Source: Opitutus sp.
Lineage (GTDB): Bacteria; Verrucomicrobiota; Verrucomicrobiia; Opitutales; Opitutaceae
Reading direction: 5' to 3'
Assembly: GCA_024707325.1 (NCBI GenBank)
Contig: JANPZY010000004.1
Span: 620,001 to 684,000, forward strand
DNA: 64,000 nt
Shown in pieces: positions 40,823 to 50,715 of the stretch (position 1 is its first letter; every line of letters begins with the position of its first letter). Under the pieces are notes generated by a model. It was not told where the DNA came from, did not search any database, and worked only from the letters and a program-made list of their open reading frames with translations. The translations under genes were made by a program, and so were the position numbers.

Positions 40823-41119
40823 TTAGGGCTTCTTGGCGTAGGCTTCGATCGTGAGCTCCATCGCCCGATCGAGCGGGAGTTGAACGACGCCGGCGTTTTG
40901 ATCGACCCAGGCGTAGGAGCTCGCTTGCGCGGCCTCCTTCGCGTGCAGCTCCGCGAGGTTCTTCACTCGTTGTTCGTCGGTATGGACGCCATCGCCCACG
41001 AACTTCCCGGTGCTCCGGGGGAGATAGAAGAAGTAAACGAGGAGCGCGAAGACGGCGAGCAGCGCGAAGATCGCGAAGATGCTCACCAACGGCGCGGACT
41101 TGGAGGAAGACTCACTCAT
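40823..41119 (-). CDS. Small single-helix membrane protein of the ACIII operon
   Basis: 98 aa: one N-terminal membrane helix (LVSIFAIFALLAVFALLVYF), then a periplasmic tail ending in AWVDQNAGVVQLPLDRAMEL. That last motif (W-x-D-x-x-A-G-V-V-x-(I/L)-P-(I/L)-D-R-A-M-E-L) I recognise from small proteins encoded beside cytochrome oxidase genes in other bacteria, with no assigned biochemical role. Overlaps the actF stop by 4 nt. Possibly an assembly or linker subunit between ACIII and the CcoNOP-like module. Confidence 0.75.
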   Translation of the reverse strand: MSESSSKSAPLVSIFAIFALLAVFALLVYFFYLPRSTGKFVGDGVHTDEQRVKNLAELHAKEAAQASSYAWVDQNAGVVQLPLDRAMELTIEAYAKKP

Positions 41120-42384
41120 GATGGGTCAGGACTCTCGCCGATGCGCGGATCGCGGATCGGGATCAATTTGGTGGTCGGGAAGCTCCGCAGGTAGGACCAG
41201 ACACACACGCCGCCGATGCCGACGACGGAGCTGAGCACCCAGAGGAGATTCAACGAGAAGAACGGAGCGGCGTCGCCGTGGTGATCCTTGAGCACCGGCA
41301 GAATGTTGTAGGTGATGTCGACGAGGATGATCGTCAGCACCCAGAACGCGATGCGGCGGATGATGTGCGGCGTAACCTTGTAACGATACGAAAGGAGCAG
41401 CACGAACGGCAGCACGAAGTGGCCGAAGAGAATCACCAGGCCGACATACCACCATTGATTGGTGGAGCCGTCGTGGTTCAGTTCGCGCAGGTTATACCAG
41501 AAGGTTTCCTCGGGAACGTTGGCGTTCCAGATGAGGAAATACTGCGAGAAGGTGACGTAGGCCCAGAAGACGGTGAACGCGAGCATCAGCTGGCCGATGC
41601 TGTGAAAGTGGTTCGTGTTGAGCACGCCCTTGTAGTCGCCGCGGTTAAGCAGCCAGACCATGATGACGACGCCCATGCAGAGCGCGCCGCGGGCGCAGTT
41701 CGCGAAGAACCACACACCATACATCGTGGAGAACCAGTGATACTCGAGCGACTTCACCCAGTAGATCGCGGCAAGCGTAAGGGTGATCGCGCCGAGCGGC
41801 AGACCCATGGCGGCGGTGACGCGGCTCTTGAGGGTCCACTTCACATCGCCGTCGACGTCCTGCGTGAAGGACGCTTTGCGCAGACGCCACGACAGGAACA
41901 TCCAGATGCCGAAGAAGGCGGCGGTCATGAACGTGAACATCTGCAGGTTCAGGAAACCTGACTTCTTGATGTAGAGCACGTCGTGTCCGACGGTGTGGCC
42001 GCCGTGCATCTCGCGCGTGAGATCCATCCACGGCCAGACAAGGCCGGGGTTGGTCCAGGCGGTGATGAGGAGCGGCAGGAAAAGAACCGCGAGCCACTTG
42101 AAGGCGGAGAGACCGTGTTCCCACTGGCGGCGAATGACGACCGACCACGACGCATCGAAGATGTGATGGATGAGGATCATCATCAGCATGCCGATGGCGA
42201 TCGCGGTCCAGTAAGTGATACCAACGAGCCAGGAAAGGGCCACGTTCGCGGCGGGCGAAACGAAGAGCCCGACGGCGGTCACGGCGATGCCCGCCAAGCC
42301 GATGACCAGCGCCTTGGTGGCGCCGGCGGCAGCGGTGGACTCGGCCGGAAGAGCCGCAGGAGCGGAAGCAGCGTGAGAACTCAT
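41116..42384 (-). CDS. actF: ACIII subunit ActF (NrfD/quinol-binding-type membrane subunit)
   Basis: Second large membrane subunit of the alternative complex III. About 422 aa from ATG 42384, with roughly ten membrane helices, for example LSWLVGITYWTAIAIGMLMM and VLSSVVGIGGVCVWSYLRSF. WFSTMYGVWFFANCARG and FTVFWAYVTFSQYFLIWNAN are typical of this family. ActC and ActF are paralogous halves that hold the quinol site and proton path. Start overlaps the actE stop. Confidence 0.9.
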   Translation of the reverse strand: MSSHAASAPAALPAESTAAAGATKALVIGLAGIAVTAVGLFVSPAANVALSWLVGITYWTAIAIGMLMMILIHHIFDASWSVVIRRQWEHGLSAFKWLAVLFLPLLITAWTNPGLVWPWMDLTREMHGGHTVGHDVLYIKKSGFLNLQMFTFMTAAFFGIWMFLSWRLRKASFTQDVDGDVKWTLKSRVTAAMGLPLGAITLTLAAIYWVKSLEYHWFSTMYGVWFFANCARGALCMGVVIMVWLLNRGDYKGVLNTNHFHSIGQLMLAFTVFWAYVTFSQYFLIWNANVPEETFWYNLRELNHDGSTNQWWYVGLVILFGHFVLPFVLLLSYRYKVTPHIIRRIAFWVLTIILVDITYNILPVLKDHHGDAAPFFSLNLLWVLSSVVGIGGVCVWSYLRSFPTTKLIPIRDPRIGESPDPS

Positions 42385-43019
42385 TGGAGACCCAGAGATT
42401 TCTTGGCGTCGGCGTCGATCACGTCGGACGCGGAGCCGGTTTGCGCGCGCTGAAGGGCGCGAACGTAGAGGACCACGGCCCAGCGCTCCTCGGGAGAGAG
42501 CTTGTCGGCATAGGGCAGCATGTTGCCCTTGCCGTGCGTGATCACGTTGAAGAGTTCGCCCTCGGGCACGGAGCGCAGACGCTCGTCGTGGTAGGTCGGC
42601 GTGGCACCCATGCCGTATTGCTTGGTGATGCCATTGCCGTCGCCGACCGCACCGTGGCACGGCTGGCAGTAGATCGCGTAACGCTCACGGCCGTGAGCCA
42701 TGAACTTGGCGTCGATCACGAGCGGCTCCGGAAAACCGCGCACGAAAGAGCCGTCGGCATTACGACCCGCGTGCAGCGCGTCGTCAGTGCGGAGCGCGTT
42801 GCGCGGCACCACGCCCGCGGGAAGCGGACGATCGGCGCGGCCGTCGGCGAAGAATGCACTCGTGCCCTGCGGCTTGTAGCGGGGCTGGTGTTTCATGCCG
42901 GGGAAGGCCCACTCGGGGAACACATCCATCGGCGGATGGGAGAACTTGGTGCCGCGAAGCCCGAACACGGAAACCGTGAGGACCACGAGAAACGCGGTAA
43001 CGAGATAAACGTGGCGCAT
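42381..43019 (-). CDS. actE: ACIII subunit ActE, monoheme cytochrome c
   Basis: 212-aa exported or anchored cytochrome c: N-terminal hydrophobic helix, heme site CQPCHGAVGDGNG and distal methionine in GNMLPYADKLS. Typical of ActE, which takes electrons from ActA and passes them towards the oxidase. Start is 3 bp from the actD stop and its stop overlaps actF. Confidence 0.9.
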   Translation of the reverse strand: MRHVYLVTAFLVVLTVSVFGLRGTKFSHPPMDVFPEWAFPGMKHQPRYKPQGTSAFFADGRADRPLPAGVVPRNALRTDDALHAGRNADGSFVRGFPEPLVIDAKFMAHGRERYAIYCQPCHGAVGDGNGITKQYGMGATPTYHDERLRSVPEGELFNVITHGKGNMLPYADKLSPEERWAVVLYVRALQRAQTGSASDVIDADAKKSLGLQ

Positions 43020-43022
43020 GGC

Positions 43023-43556
43023 TCAGGCTTCCAGCGTGGTGATTTCCTTGCCGCCGGCTTTCTCGAGGAGAGCCTTGGTGTTGGCGTCGTTGAAACGGGG
43101 ATCGCGGGATTCGATCACGATGAAGAAGCGATCGTCCAAGCCCCGGCCGATCTTGTCGTATTTCAAGACCGGGTGGTAGTGCATCGGCAGACCGTTGAGG
43201 ACGAACATGCCGATGATCGTCGCGAAGGCGGTGAACAGAATCGTCAGCTCGTAGCTCACCGGGAAGGCGAACATCGGCGAGAACAGCGGCTTGCCGCCCA
43301 CGATGAGCTGGTAGTCGAAACCGTTCGTATACCAGATGAGGGTCATGCCGGTGATGAAACCGGTGATGCCGCCGGCCAGCGAGATGCGGGGGACGATCGA
43401 GCGCTTGAGGCCCATCGCCTTGTCCATCCCGTGGATCGGGCAAGGCGCGATCACGTCCCAATTCTTGTAACCGGCGTCGCGCACCTGCTCCGCCGCGTGA
43501 TAGACGTCAGCAGCGGTCTCGAAGGTGGCGATCAGGCCATAAGGTTGTGCAGCCAT
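43023..43556 (-). CDS. actD: ACIII subunit ActD (DUF3341 type)
   Basis: 177 aa with an N-terminal soluble domain (GLIATFETAADVYHAAEQV, PIHGMDKAMGL) and two membrane helices (LAGGITGFITGMTLIWY; YELTILFTAFATIIGMFVL). This layout and the YHPVLKYDKI segment are diagnostic of ActD, a core subunit without cofactors. Between actC and actE as in known ACIII operons. Confidence 0.9.
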   Translation of the reverse strand: MAAQPYGLIATFETAADVYHAAEQVRDAGYKNWDVIAPCPIHGMDKAMGLKRSIVPRISLAGGITGFITGMTLIWYTNGFDYQLIVGGKPLFSPMFAFPVSYELTILFTAFATIIGMFVLNGLPMHYHPVLKYDKIGRGLDDRFFIVIESRDPRFNDANTKALLEKAGGKEITTLEA

Positions 43557-43567
43557 GGTCGGTGGAA

Positions 43568-45034
43568 TTAGTCGTGTTTCTCGCGGATGACGGGATCACC
43601 GAAACCGGTGCGCTCGTCGTGGCCGTGGTGAACGTCCGCCTGCGGCGTGACGGCCTTGATTTCGGCCATCGGCATGATCGGCAGGAAGCGGATGAAGAGG
43701 AGGAAGAGCACGGAGAACACGCCGAAGGTGCCGAAGAAGGTGAAGACCTCGACGATCGACGGGCTGTAGTAGCCCCACGACGACGGCAGGAAGTCGCGGG
43801 CGAGCGAGGTGACGATGATCACGAAACGCTCGAACCACATGCCGACGTTGACGAAGATCGAGAGCACCCAGACCAGCGTCGTGTTGTTGCGGACGGCCTT
43901 GAACCAGAAGAACTGCGGCGTGATGACGTTGCAGCCGATCATCCACCAGTAGGCCCAGGCGTAGTGGCCGAACGCGCGGTTGATGAACGCGAAGCCTTCA
44001 TACGGATTCGCGCCATACCACGCGATGAAGAACTCCATACCGTAGGCGTAGCCGACGATGGTGCCGGTCGCCAACGTGATCTTACACATGCAGTCGATGT
44101 GATACTGCGTGATCAGATCCTCCATCTTGTAGATCGCGCGCAGCGGCAGCATGAGCGTGAGCACCATGCCGAAGCCGGAGAAGATCGCGCCCGCGACGAA
44201 GTAAGGCGGGAAGATCGTCGTGTGCCAGCCAGGGAGCAGCGAGACGGCGAAGTCGAACGACACGATCGTGTGCACGGAGAGCACGAGCGGCGTGCTGATA
44301 CCGGCGAGGATCAGGTAAGCCATTTCGTAGTTGCTCCAGTGGCGGTTGGAACCGCGCCAGCCCATCGCGAACAGGCCGTAGAGGAACGAGCGGAGCTTGT
44401 TGCCCGCGGCGTAGAAGCGATCGCGGAGCACCGCGAGGTCAGGGATCAGACCGACATACCAGAAGAGCACGGAAACGGTGCCGTAGGTGGAAACCGCGAA
44501 CACGTCCCACTCGAGCGGCGAGCGGAAGTTCTGCCAGATCCAGTTGGAGTTCGGGATCGGGAACAGATACCACGCATACCACACGCGACCGACGTGGAAG
44601 ACCGGGAAGATCGCGGCGCAAACCACCGCGAAGATCGTCATGGCCTCGGCGGCGCGATTGATCGATGTGCGCCATTTCTGGCGCAGCAGACACAAGATCG
44701 CGGAGATCAGGGTTCCGGCGTGGCCGATACCGATCCAGAACACGAAGTTGACGATGTCCCACGCCCAGTTGACCGGGTTCGCGTGGCCCCACACGCCGAC
44801 GCCCGTGGCGACGAGGTAGGTGATGCCCGCGACCGTGAAGGACGCGACGAAGCACGCGAGGATGAAGCAGACCCACCACCACGTGGGCGTCTTGCCCTCG
44901 ATGATGCCGCAGATCTTCTCGGTGATCCACGCGAAGTCGCGGTTGTGCTCGACGAGCGTCGCGCGCGGCAGCACGGCCGGCTTGACCTCATTGAGAATCG
45001 CCGGCGCAGCGGCCGCATGATGTCCGTGAGCCAT
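43568..45034 (-). CDS. actC: ACIII subunit ActC (NrfD/PsrC-type quinol-binding membrane subunit)
   Basis: 488-aa polytopic protein with about ten helices. [20 protein letters not shown] and [19 protein letters not shown] are family landmarks, and [18 protein letters not shown] sits in the predicted quinol-proximal bundle. It binds the iron-sulfur subunit ActB from the periplasmic side. Starts directly at the actB end (TAATG once the actB frameshift is corrected). Confidence 0.93.
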   Translation of the reverse strand: MAHGHHAAAAPAILNEVKPAVLPRATLVEHNRDFAWITEKICGIIEGKTPTWWWVCFILACFVASFTVAGITYLVATGVGVWGHANPVNWAWDIVNFVFWIGIGHAGTLISAILCLLRQKWRTSINRAAEAMTIFAVVCAAIFPVFHVGRVWYAWYLFPIPNSNWIWQNFRSPLEWDVFAVSTYGTVSVLFWYVGLIPDLAVLRDRFYAAGNKLRSFLYGLFAMGWRGSNRHWSNYEMAYLILAGISTPLVLSVHTIVSFDFAVSLLPGWHTTIFPPYFVAGAIFSGFGMVLTLMLPLRAIYKMEDLITQYHIDCMCKITLATGTIVGYAYGMEFFIAWYGANPYEGFAFINRAFGHYAWAYWWMIGCNVITPQFFWFKAVRNNTTLVWVLSIFVNVGMWFERFVIIVTSLARDFLPSSWGYYSPSIVEVFTFFGTFGVFSVLFLLFIRFLPIMPMAEIKAVTPQADVHHGHDERTGFGDPVIREKHD

Positions 45035-48000
45035 TAGCTAAGTCCTCCGAAACGTTTGAGAGCGTCGATCGAGCCGTGGCCCTTGTGCTCCCCCCGCCCC
45101 GTGGTCGTCGTGACCGTGGGTGGCGGGATGGTTCTTGCGCTCGTATTCGACGCGGCTGAGCGGCAGCGAATTGTAGTCGGGCATGCGCGGATTCGGGTTG
45201 CGCAGCTTGCCGGCGTAGGTGGTGCGCGGGCGGGTGTTCAGGTATCCAAGCACCTGATATTCCTGCTCGCGGGCCTTCGCCTTCGAGACCGCGCTCTGCG
45301 GATCGAGAATGTTGCCGAACACGATCGCCTCGACCGGGCACACCTGCTGGCAGGCGGTCTTGATCGCCCCATCCGGCACCACGATGTCGTCGTGGCGACC
45401 GACCTTGGCGGCCGCGACCTTGTGCTGAATCTTGCCGTTCTGGATGCGTTGCACGCAGTAGGTGCACTTCTCCATCACGCCGCGCATACGCACCGAGACC
45501 TCGGGGTTCTTCACCATCTTTACGAGCTCGGGCATGCCGTGCGGACCGGCAGGACCCATGTAGAGACTGTCGAGCTGGCGCTCGTTCCAATCGAAGAAAT
45601 TAAAGCGCCGCACCTTATACGGGCAGTTGTTCGCGCAATAACGGGTGCCGATGCAGCGGTTGTAGGCCATCGCATTGAGGCCTTCGTCGTCGTGCACCGT
45701 CGCGTTGACGGGGCACACGGTTTCGCACGGGGCGAGTTCGCACTGCACGCAAGCCATCGGCTGCAGCGAAACCTGCGGGTCCTCGGGCAACTGCTTGTTG
45801 CCTTCGCCGCCGAACGCCGCCGCGTCGATGTTGCCATCGGAATAGTAGCGATCCAACCGGATCCAGTGCATCTCACGGCCGCGGAGGACCTGGTCCTTGC
45901 CGACGATCGGGATGTTGTTCTCGGCCTGACACGCGATCACGCAGGCGTTGCAGCCGATGCACGTGTTGAGATCGATCGACATGCCCCACTGGTGGGCACC
46001 GGTGAAGTCCGGCGTCTTGTAGAGCGAGTTGCCGCGCGGGAGCAGCGAAGCGCGCTCGGCCGGGGTCATCTTCTCGCCGGTGTGTTCGCCGAGGATCGAC
46101 GGGCTGTGGGACTCCATGCCCACCGACTTCACGTAGCCCGGATTCTCGTAGTAAGAGTTTTCGCCGAGCGCGTTGGCCTCGCGAATGATGTCGCGGCCTT
46201 CCATCGACCAGTGCTCCTGCGTGTTGGCGAGGAGCATGCGGCTGCCGGTGTTCTTGAGCGAACCGCCGGTGACGAAGTGCGGAGCCGTCGACGTGCGAAG
46301 CGTGTAGGCGTTGAAGCCAGCGCCATTGCCGACGCTACCGGAAGCCGTGCGACCGTAACCGAGGGCGACGACGACGGTGTAGTTGGAGAGTCCCGGTTGG
46401 ATGTGCACGGGACCGCGCACCGTGCGACCATTGACGGTCAGCTCGAAGATCGGGGCGTTTTCCTTACCGATCTCGAATTCGTTCTCTTCCTTGCGCGCGA
46501 CCTGAAGCACGGAACCCTTCGGCTCGATGCCGAGTTCCTTGCCGAGGCGCGGGCTGACGAGGATCGCGTTGTCCCACGAGATCTTCGTGATCGGATCGGG
46601 CAGCTCCTGGAGCCAGCCGTTGTTCGAGAAGCGCCCGTCGTCGAGCTTGTAGTCGGCGATGAAACGCACTTCGAGGTTCTGGCTCGAAAGCGCTTGGAAA
46701 CGGGGAGCGTTGGCGAACAGCGACGCCACATTGGCGAAGCTGTAGCGCACCGTGACGGTCGGGTAAGCCGAGTTGGCCAGCAGACCGTCGTGGAGGAACT
46801 GTTGGAACGCCTTCTCCGCCGTCGCGCCCGAGGCGCCGACGATCTCGCTGATCGTGGCAAACACCAACGCATGCGGATCGGGATTCTGCACGCCGAGGAT
46901 GCGGGCGAGCACTTCGATCTCGGTAAGACCGCCGAAGAGCGGGAGAATCATCGGCTGGATCGGCAGGATCGTGCCGTCCACCGTGCGGGCATCGCCCCAC
47001 GATTCGAGGTAGTGCGCCGAGGCGAGGTTCACACCCGCGAGCGCCGCGGTTTCATCCGCGCGATAACCGAGACGGACGACGTTCGAAACCGACTTCTGCA
47101 GCGACGCCCAGTCGAGATCGGCCGGAGCGTTGTAAACCGGATTGCCGCCGAGGATGACGAGCGTCTGCACCGAGCCGCCACGCACGGCGTTGGCGAGGTC
47201 GGCGAGGTTCGCACTCTGGTTCGGTTCGATGCGGACAAAGTCCACGGTCGACCCGATGTTACCCAGCGCGGCGTTGATCGCATACGCGATCGCGTGCACC
47301 TGAGCAGGCTGATGGGCACCCGCGACAACGAGGCTGGCGCCCTTGTGAGCGGCGAGATCAGCCGCGCACTCATCAATCCACTCCTGCTTCACGTCGAGTC
47401 CCTGCGCGAGGGGCGCGAGCGTGTTGTTGCCGGTGATCTTCACCGCGATCGCGGCGGCCAGCGCCAGGATGTGGCTGCTCGCCACGCGGAGGCGGTGGTC
47501 GGCCATGCTGCCGGTGAGCGTGAAACCGCTCTCGGCAACATAGAGGCGGTTCATCCGCTCGGCGTCTTCCTTGGAATTGACGCGACGAGCCTTCGAGAAC
47601 TCGCGGGCAAAATAGAGGCTGCCGGACTCGCTGTGGAGGAAGTCCGCATCCAAAGAAAGGATACGCGCCGCCTTCGCGAAGCGGTAGACCGGCTTCACAT
47701 CTTCGCCAAAAGCCGCACGCGCGGCCTCGGCCGGAGGCTGGTCGGCCACCGGTTCATACTCGGCCCACGTAGCCTGCGGGAACTGGCGGCGCAGTTGCGC
47801 AACCAGACGAGCACGCGTCGGCGAGCTGGATTGCTCGGCGAGGAAAGCGAGACCCGCGCCACCATTCGCGGCCGCATCACGGCCGATCTTGGCGAGGAGT
47901 TCGTTGACCGAAGCGACGTCGAGCTGCTTGTCGCCGCGCATGTGGGCGGTGGCGCGCTCGGGATCGTAGAGATCGAGCACCGAAGCTTGGGCGTGCAGCG

Positions 48001-48403
48001 AGCTCGCGCCACCGTGGGGCGCGTAGGACGGGTTACCCTCGAGCTTGGTCGGACGGCCCTGATGCGTTTCCGCGAGCAGCGGAATTGCCGAGCCGCGCAA
48101 CGGCATCGCCGTCGCAAAATAAAGCGGAAGACCCTGGATCACCTGCTCGACCGAACGGCCATACGGCAGGATGTGTTTTTCCGGACGACGGCAGCCGGCG
48201 AGACCGAGTCCGCCGAGCGCGAACGACGCCGCCATGATCTTGAGGAACTGACGACGATCGACCCCGTTGAGCTCCGAGGCTCCTTCGGGGAACTCACGCT
48301 GCATCTGCGCCTGGAAGCCAGGCGTGGCGGTGAGTTCGTCGAGGCTGCGCCAGTATTTCGGACCGGTCAGGGAAGGAGCGGGATGTTCAAATTTGCGTTT
48401 CAT
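45034..48403 (-). CDS. actB: ACIII subunit ActB (molybdopterin-oxidoreductase-like plus Fe-S ferredoxin fusion), one apparent frameshift near the C-terminus
   Basis: About 1,120 aa. The N-terminus has a twin-arginine motif ([12 protein letters not shown]) followed by LGLAGC, a likely Tat signal and lipobox. A large domain resembling molybdopterin oxidoreductases follows. The C-terminal ferredoxin domain holds four cysteine clusters: [26 protein letters not shown] with [19 protein letters not shown], and CQQVCP. The raw frame ends at 45038; removing one base from the C6 run 45090-45095 gives [18 protein letters not shown] and a TAA at 45034-45036 that overlaps the actC ATG. The start is ATG 48403, overlapping the actA stop (ATGA). 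Confidence 0.92.
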
Positions 48404-49053
48404 CGGTGGCAACCGGTGCAGCTTTGCGGAGGATTGATTTTCCAATCGTGCACGAACTTCTGCCCGGCTTGGAGACCCGCCTTCTCGGCGATGGTCGGAG
48501 AGTTCAGGTTGAAGATGTCGTTCGGCTCACGCACGCGCGTGGCGGGGTTGCGATGGCACTCGAGGCAGAAGCCCATGCTCATCGACTTCTCGTGAGAGAC
48601 GACCTCCATCTCGTTCACCTTGCCGTGACACTCGACGCAACTGACGCCACGATTCACGTGCACGGCGTGATTGAAGAACACGAAATCCGGCACCGAGTGG
48701 ATCTGCACCCACGGCACAGGTTCGCCGGTCTCGTAGCTCTTGCGCACGACCGCCAGCGCGGGGCTGTCCTTCTTGACCTGATTGTGGCAGTTCATGCAGG
48801 TCTGCGCCGTCGGAAGATTCGCGAAGCCGGACTTGTCGACGTTGCTATGGCAATAGCGGCAATCGAGGCCGAGCTGCCCCACGTGCAACGCGTGGCTGTA
48901 GGGCACGGGCTGGACCGGCGCGTAGCCGACCCGAGTATATTCGGGCGTCATATAGTATGTGACGCCCGCAGTGGCGAGTCCCGCGAGGACGCAGAGGTAG
49001 ATTACGATCTGCAGCGGGAGCTTGTTGGCCGATTGCGGAAATAGTTTCGACAT
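48400..49053 (-). CDS. actA: ACIII subunit ActA, pentaheme cytochrome c
   Basis: 217 aa: an N-terminal membrane helix (LQIVIYLCVLAGLATAGVTY) and five CxxCH sites in order: CRYCH, CMNCH, CVECH, CLECH and CTGCH. This matches ActA, the membrane-anchored pentaheme subunit. It is the first core gene of the operon and overlaps actB by 4 nt. Confidence 0.94.
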   Translation of the reverse strand: MSKLFPQSANKLPLQIVIYLCVLAGLATAGVTYYMTPEYTRVGYAPVQPVPYSHALHVGQLGLDCRYCHSNVDKSGFANLPTAQTCMNCHNQVKKDSPALAVVRKSYETGEPVPWVQIHSVPDFVFFNHAVHVNRGVSCVECHGKVNEMEVVSHEKSMSMGFCLECHRNPATRVREPNDIFNLNSPTIAEKAGLQAGQKFVHDWKINPPQSCTGCHR

Positions 49054-49085
49054 GAGCCAGAGGTTCTCCGGTTACGGGGCGGAAA

Positions 49086-49277
49086 TTAGACCGAATCCGG
49101 CCGGCGGGAGACGGCGCGCGAATCGGGACGAAGCGTAACCGTGGAGGCTGGCGAAACCGGCACCGACGCACGGGTCGACGCAGCCGAGCGGGCCAAGGCC
49201 CGCGGGGCAAAACCGGCTACGGCAACCAAGCCGATCAATTTAGCGAGGAAACGCTTTCGCGATGGATCGTGACTCAC
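49086..49277 (-). CDS. Small ORF with Tat-like signal upstream of actA
   Basis: 63 codons from a GTG at 49277: MSHDPSRKRFLAKLIG, then a hydrophobic run and ALA, resembling a twin-arginine-type (SRKRFL) signal sequence. The mature part is only about 40 residues, Ser/Arg/Pro-rich. It lies 32 bp before actA on the same strand. It could be a real leader gene of the operon or a chance frame; codon use resembles its neighbours. ATG at 49364 in the same frame is an alternative start. Confidence 0.4.
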   Translation of the reverse strand: MSHDPSRKRFLAKLIGLVAVAGFAPRALARSAASTRASVPVSPASTVTLRPDSRAVSRRPDSV

Positions 49278-49650
49278 GGCGTCAAAGGGTGTGTGTGTGG
49301 TGAAAGTCGCGCCGAAAGAAGAGTCGGCGGTTTGGGTTGTAAACGAAAAATTAGGAAACCGCATTTTTTGTCCGCAAAATATGATGAGCGTTCACCGACA
49401 TTGTCATGCGAACTAATCACGACGAAGCATGCCCGCCCCTCTCAAACGCGACGCCGCAGCGACATTTCACGGAGGTGCGACCGCGTAAACTCAGTCCATT
49501 GGCACAAGCGTCGGCGCACGACTATTAGTTTGTGTTGAGCTCACGCGGAAATGCGCGAGCGGGTCGGAACGGCGACCTCCCCTGTTAGTCAGAATCGCCT
49601 CGTCAGCGGGCGGAGTTGCAATTTCCTCACCCCCCAACCCGCTTCACTCT
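49278..49650. promoter_or_regulatory. Divergent promoter region of the ACIII operon and the sugar cluster
   Basis: 373 bp with the lowest GC content of the neighbourhood. On the minus strand ATGACA and TCATAT are 17 bp apart (about 49384-49412) and could be a promoter for the respiratory operon. The T-rich stretch around 49360 lies downstream of it. I see no repeat array here. Assignment is tentative. Confidence 0.35.
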
Positions 49651-50715
49651 ATGGCTAAAACTCTTCTCGTTACCGGCTCGTCCGGCCTGATCGGCTCCGA
49701 GGTCTGCACCTACTTCGCCCGCGAACTGGGCTGCATCGTGCACGGCGTGGACAACAATCAGCGAGCGGTGTTTTTCGGCCCGCAAGGAGACACTCGTTGG
49801 AACCAGCACCGACTCGCCCGCGACCTACCGGGCTTCGTGCACCATGAACTCGACATCCGCGATCGCGCTGGCGTCCTCGATCTGATCAAACGCGTGCGGC
49901 CCGACTATGTCGTCCACACCGCGGCGCAACCGAGCCACGACCGGGCGGCCGCGATTCCTTTCGACGACTTCGACACCAACGCGGTCGGCACGCTCAATCT
50001 CCTCGAAGCCGTGCGTCAGGCGGCCCCCGAGACACCGTTCGTGCACATGAGCACGAACAAGGTCTACGGCGACGCACCCAATCGCATTTCGCTCAAGGAA
50101 CTCGACACCCGCTGGGACTACGCCGATCCGGCCTACGAACATGGCATCGCCGAAACGTTCACGATCGACCAGTCGAAGCATTCGCTTTTCGGTGCCTCCA
50201 AAGTCGCGGCCGACGTCATGGTGCAGGAATACGGACGCTACTTCGGCCTCCCCACCTGCTGCCTGCGCGGCGGCTGCCTCACCGGGCCCAACCACTCCGG
50301 TGTCGAACTTCACGGCTTCCTCTCCTACCTCGTGAAATGCAACCTCGAGGGCCGCGAGTATAAGATTTTTGGATACAAGGGAAAGCAGGTGCGCGACAAC
50401 ATCCACTCGCTCGACGTCGCGCGCTTCATGGCTGCTTTCGTCGAGTCGCCTCGCGCAGGCGAGGTTTACAACCTCGGCGGCGGCCGCGACAACAGCGTCT
50501 CGATCCTCGAGGCGTTCAAGATCACCGAGAAATTCACCGGCCGCGCCCAGGTGTTTTCCTACGTCGATCAAAACCGCATCGGCGACCACATCTGCTACTA
50601 CTCCGACCTGCGGAAAATGAAGGCGCACTACCCCAAGTGGGACATCACGCAGTCGCTAGAAAGCACGATTGAGCAGATCGTGCGCGCATGGCAGCAGCGC
50701 AACGCACAAAAGTGA
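49651..50715 (+). CDS. NAD-dependent sugar epimerase (CDP-paratose/tyvelose 2-epimerase-like SDR)
   Basis: 354-aa extended SDR protein. Cofactor loop [20 protein letters not shown], and [12 protein letters not shown] are typical of the CDP-tyvelose epimerase branch. The catalytic YxxxK position reads SLFGASK, phenylalanine in place of tyrosine. The sugar-binding [12 protein letters not shown] and [10 protein letters not shown] segments are complete. First gene of the plus-strand cluster; the next gene overlaps it by TGATG. Substrate not determined. Confidence 0.8.
   Translation: MAKTLLVTGSSGLIGSEVCTYFARELGCIVHGVDNNQRAVFFGPQGDTRWNQHRLARDLPGFVHHELDIRDRAGVLDLIKRVRPDYVVHTAAQPSHDRAAAIPFDDFDTNAVGTLNLLEAVRQAAPETPFVHMSTNKVYGDAPNRISLKELDTRWDYADPAYEHGIAETFTIDQSKHSLFGASKVAADVMVQEYGRYFGLPTCCLRGGCLTGPNHSGVELHGFLSYLVKCNLEGREYKIFGYKGKQVRDNIHSLDVARFMAAFVESPRAGEVYNLGGGRDNSVSILEAFKITEKFTGRAQVFSYVDQNRIGDHICYYSDLRKMKAHYPKWDITQSLESTIEQIVRAWQQRNAQK

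Noticed and set aside
45056..48595. 1,179-codon open frame on the plus strand
   Set aside because: Antisense shadow of actB; no recognisable domain.
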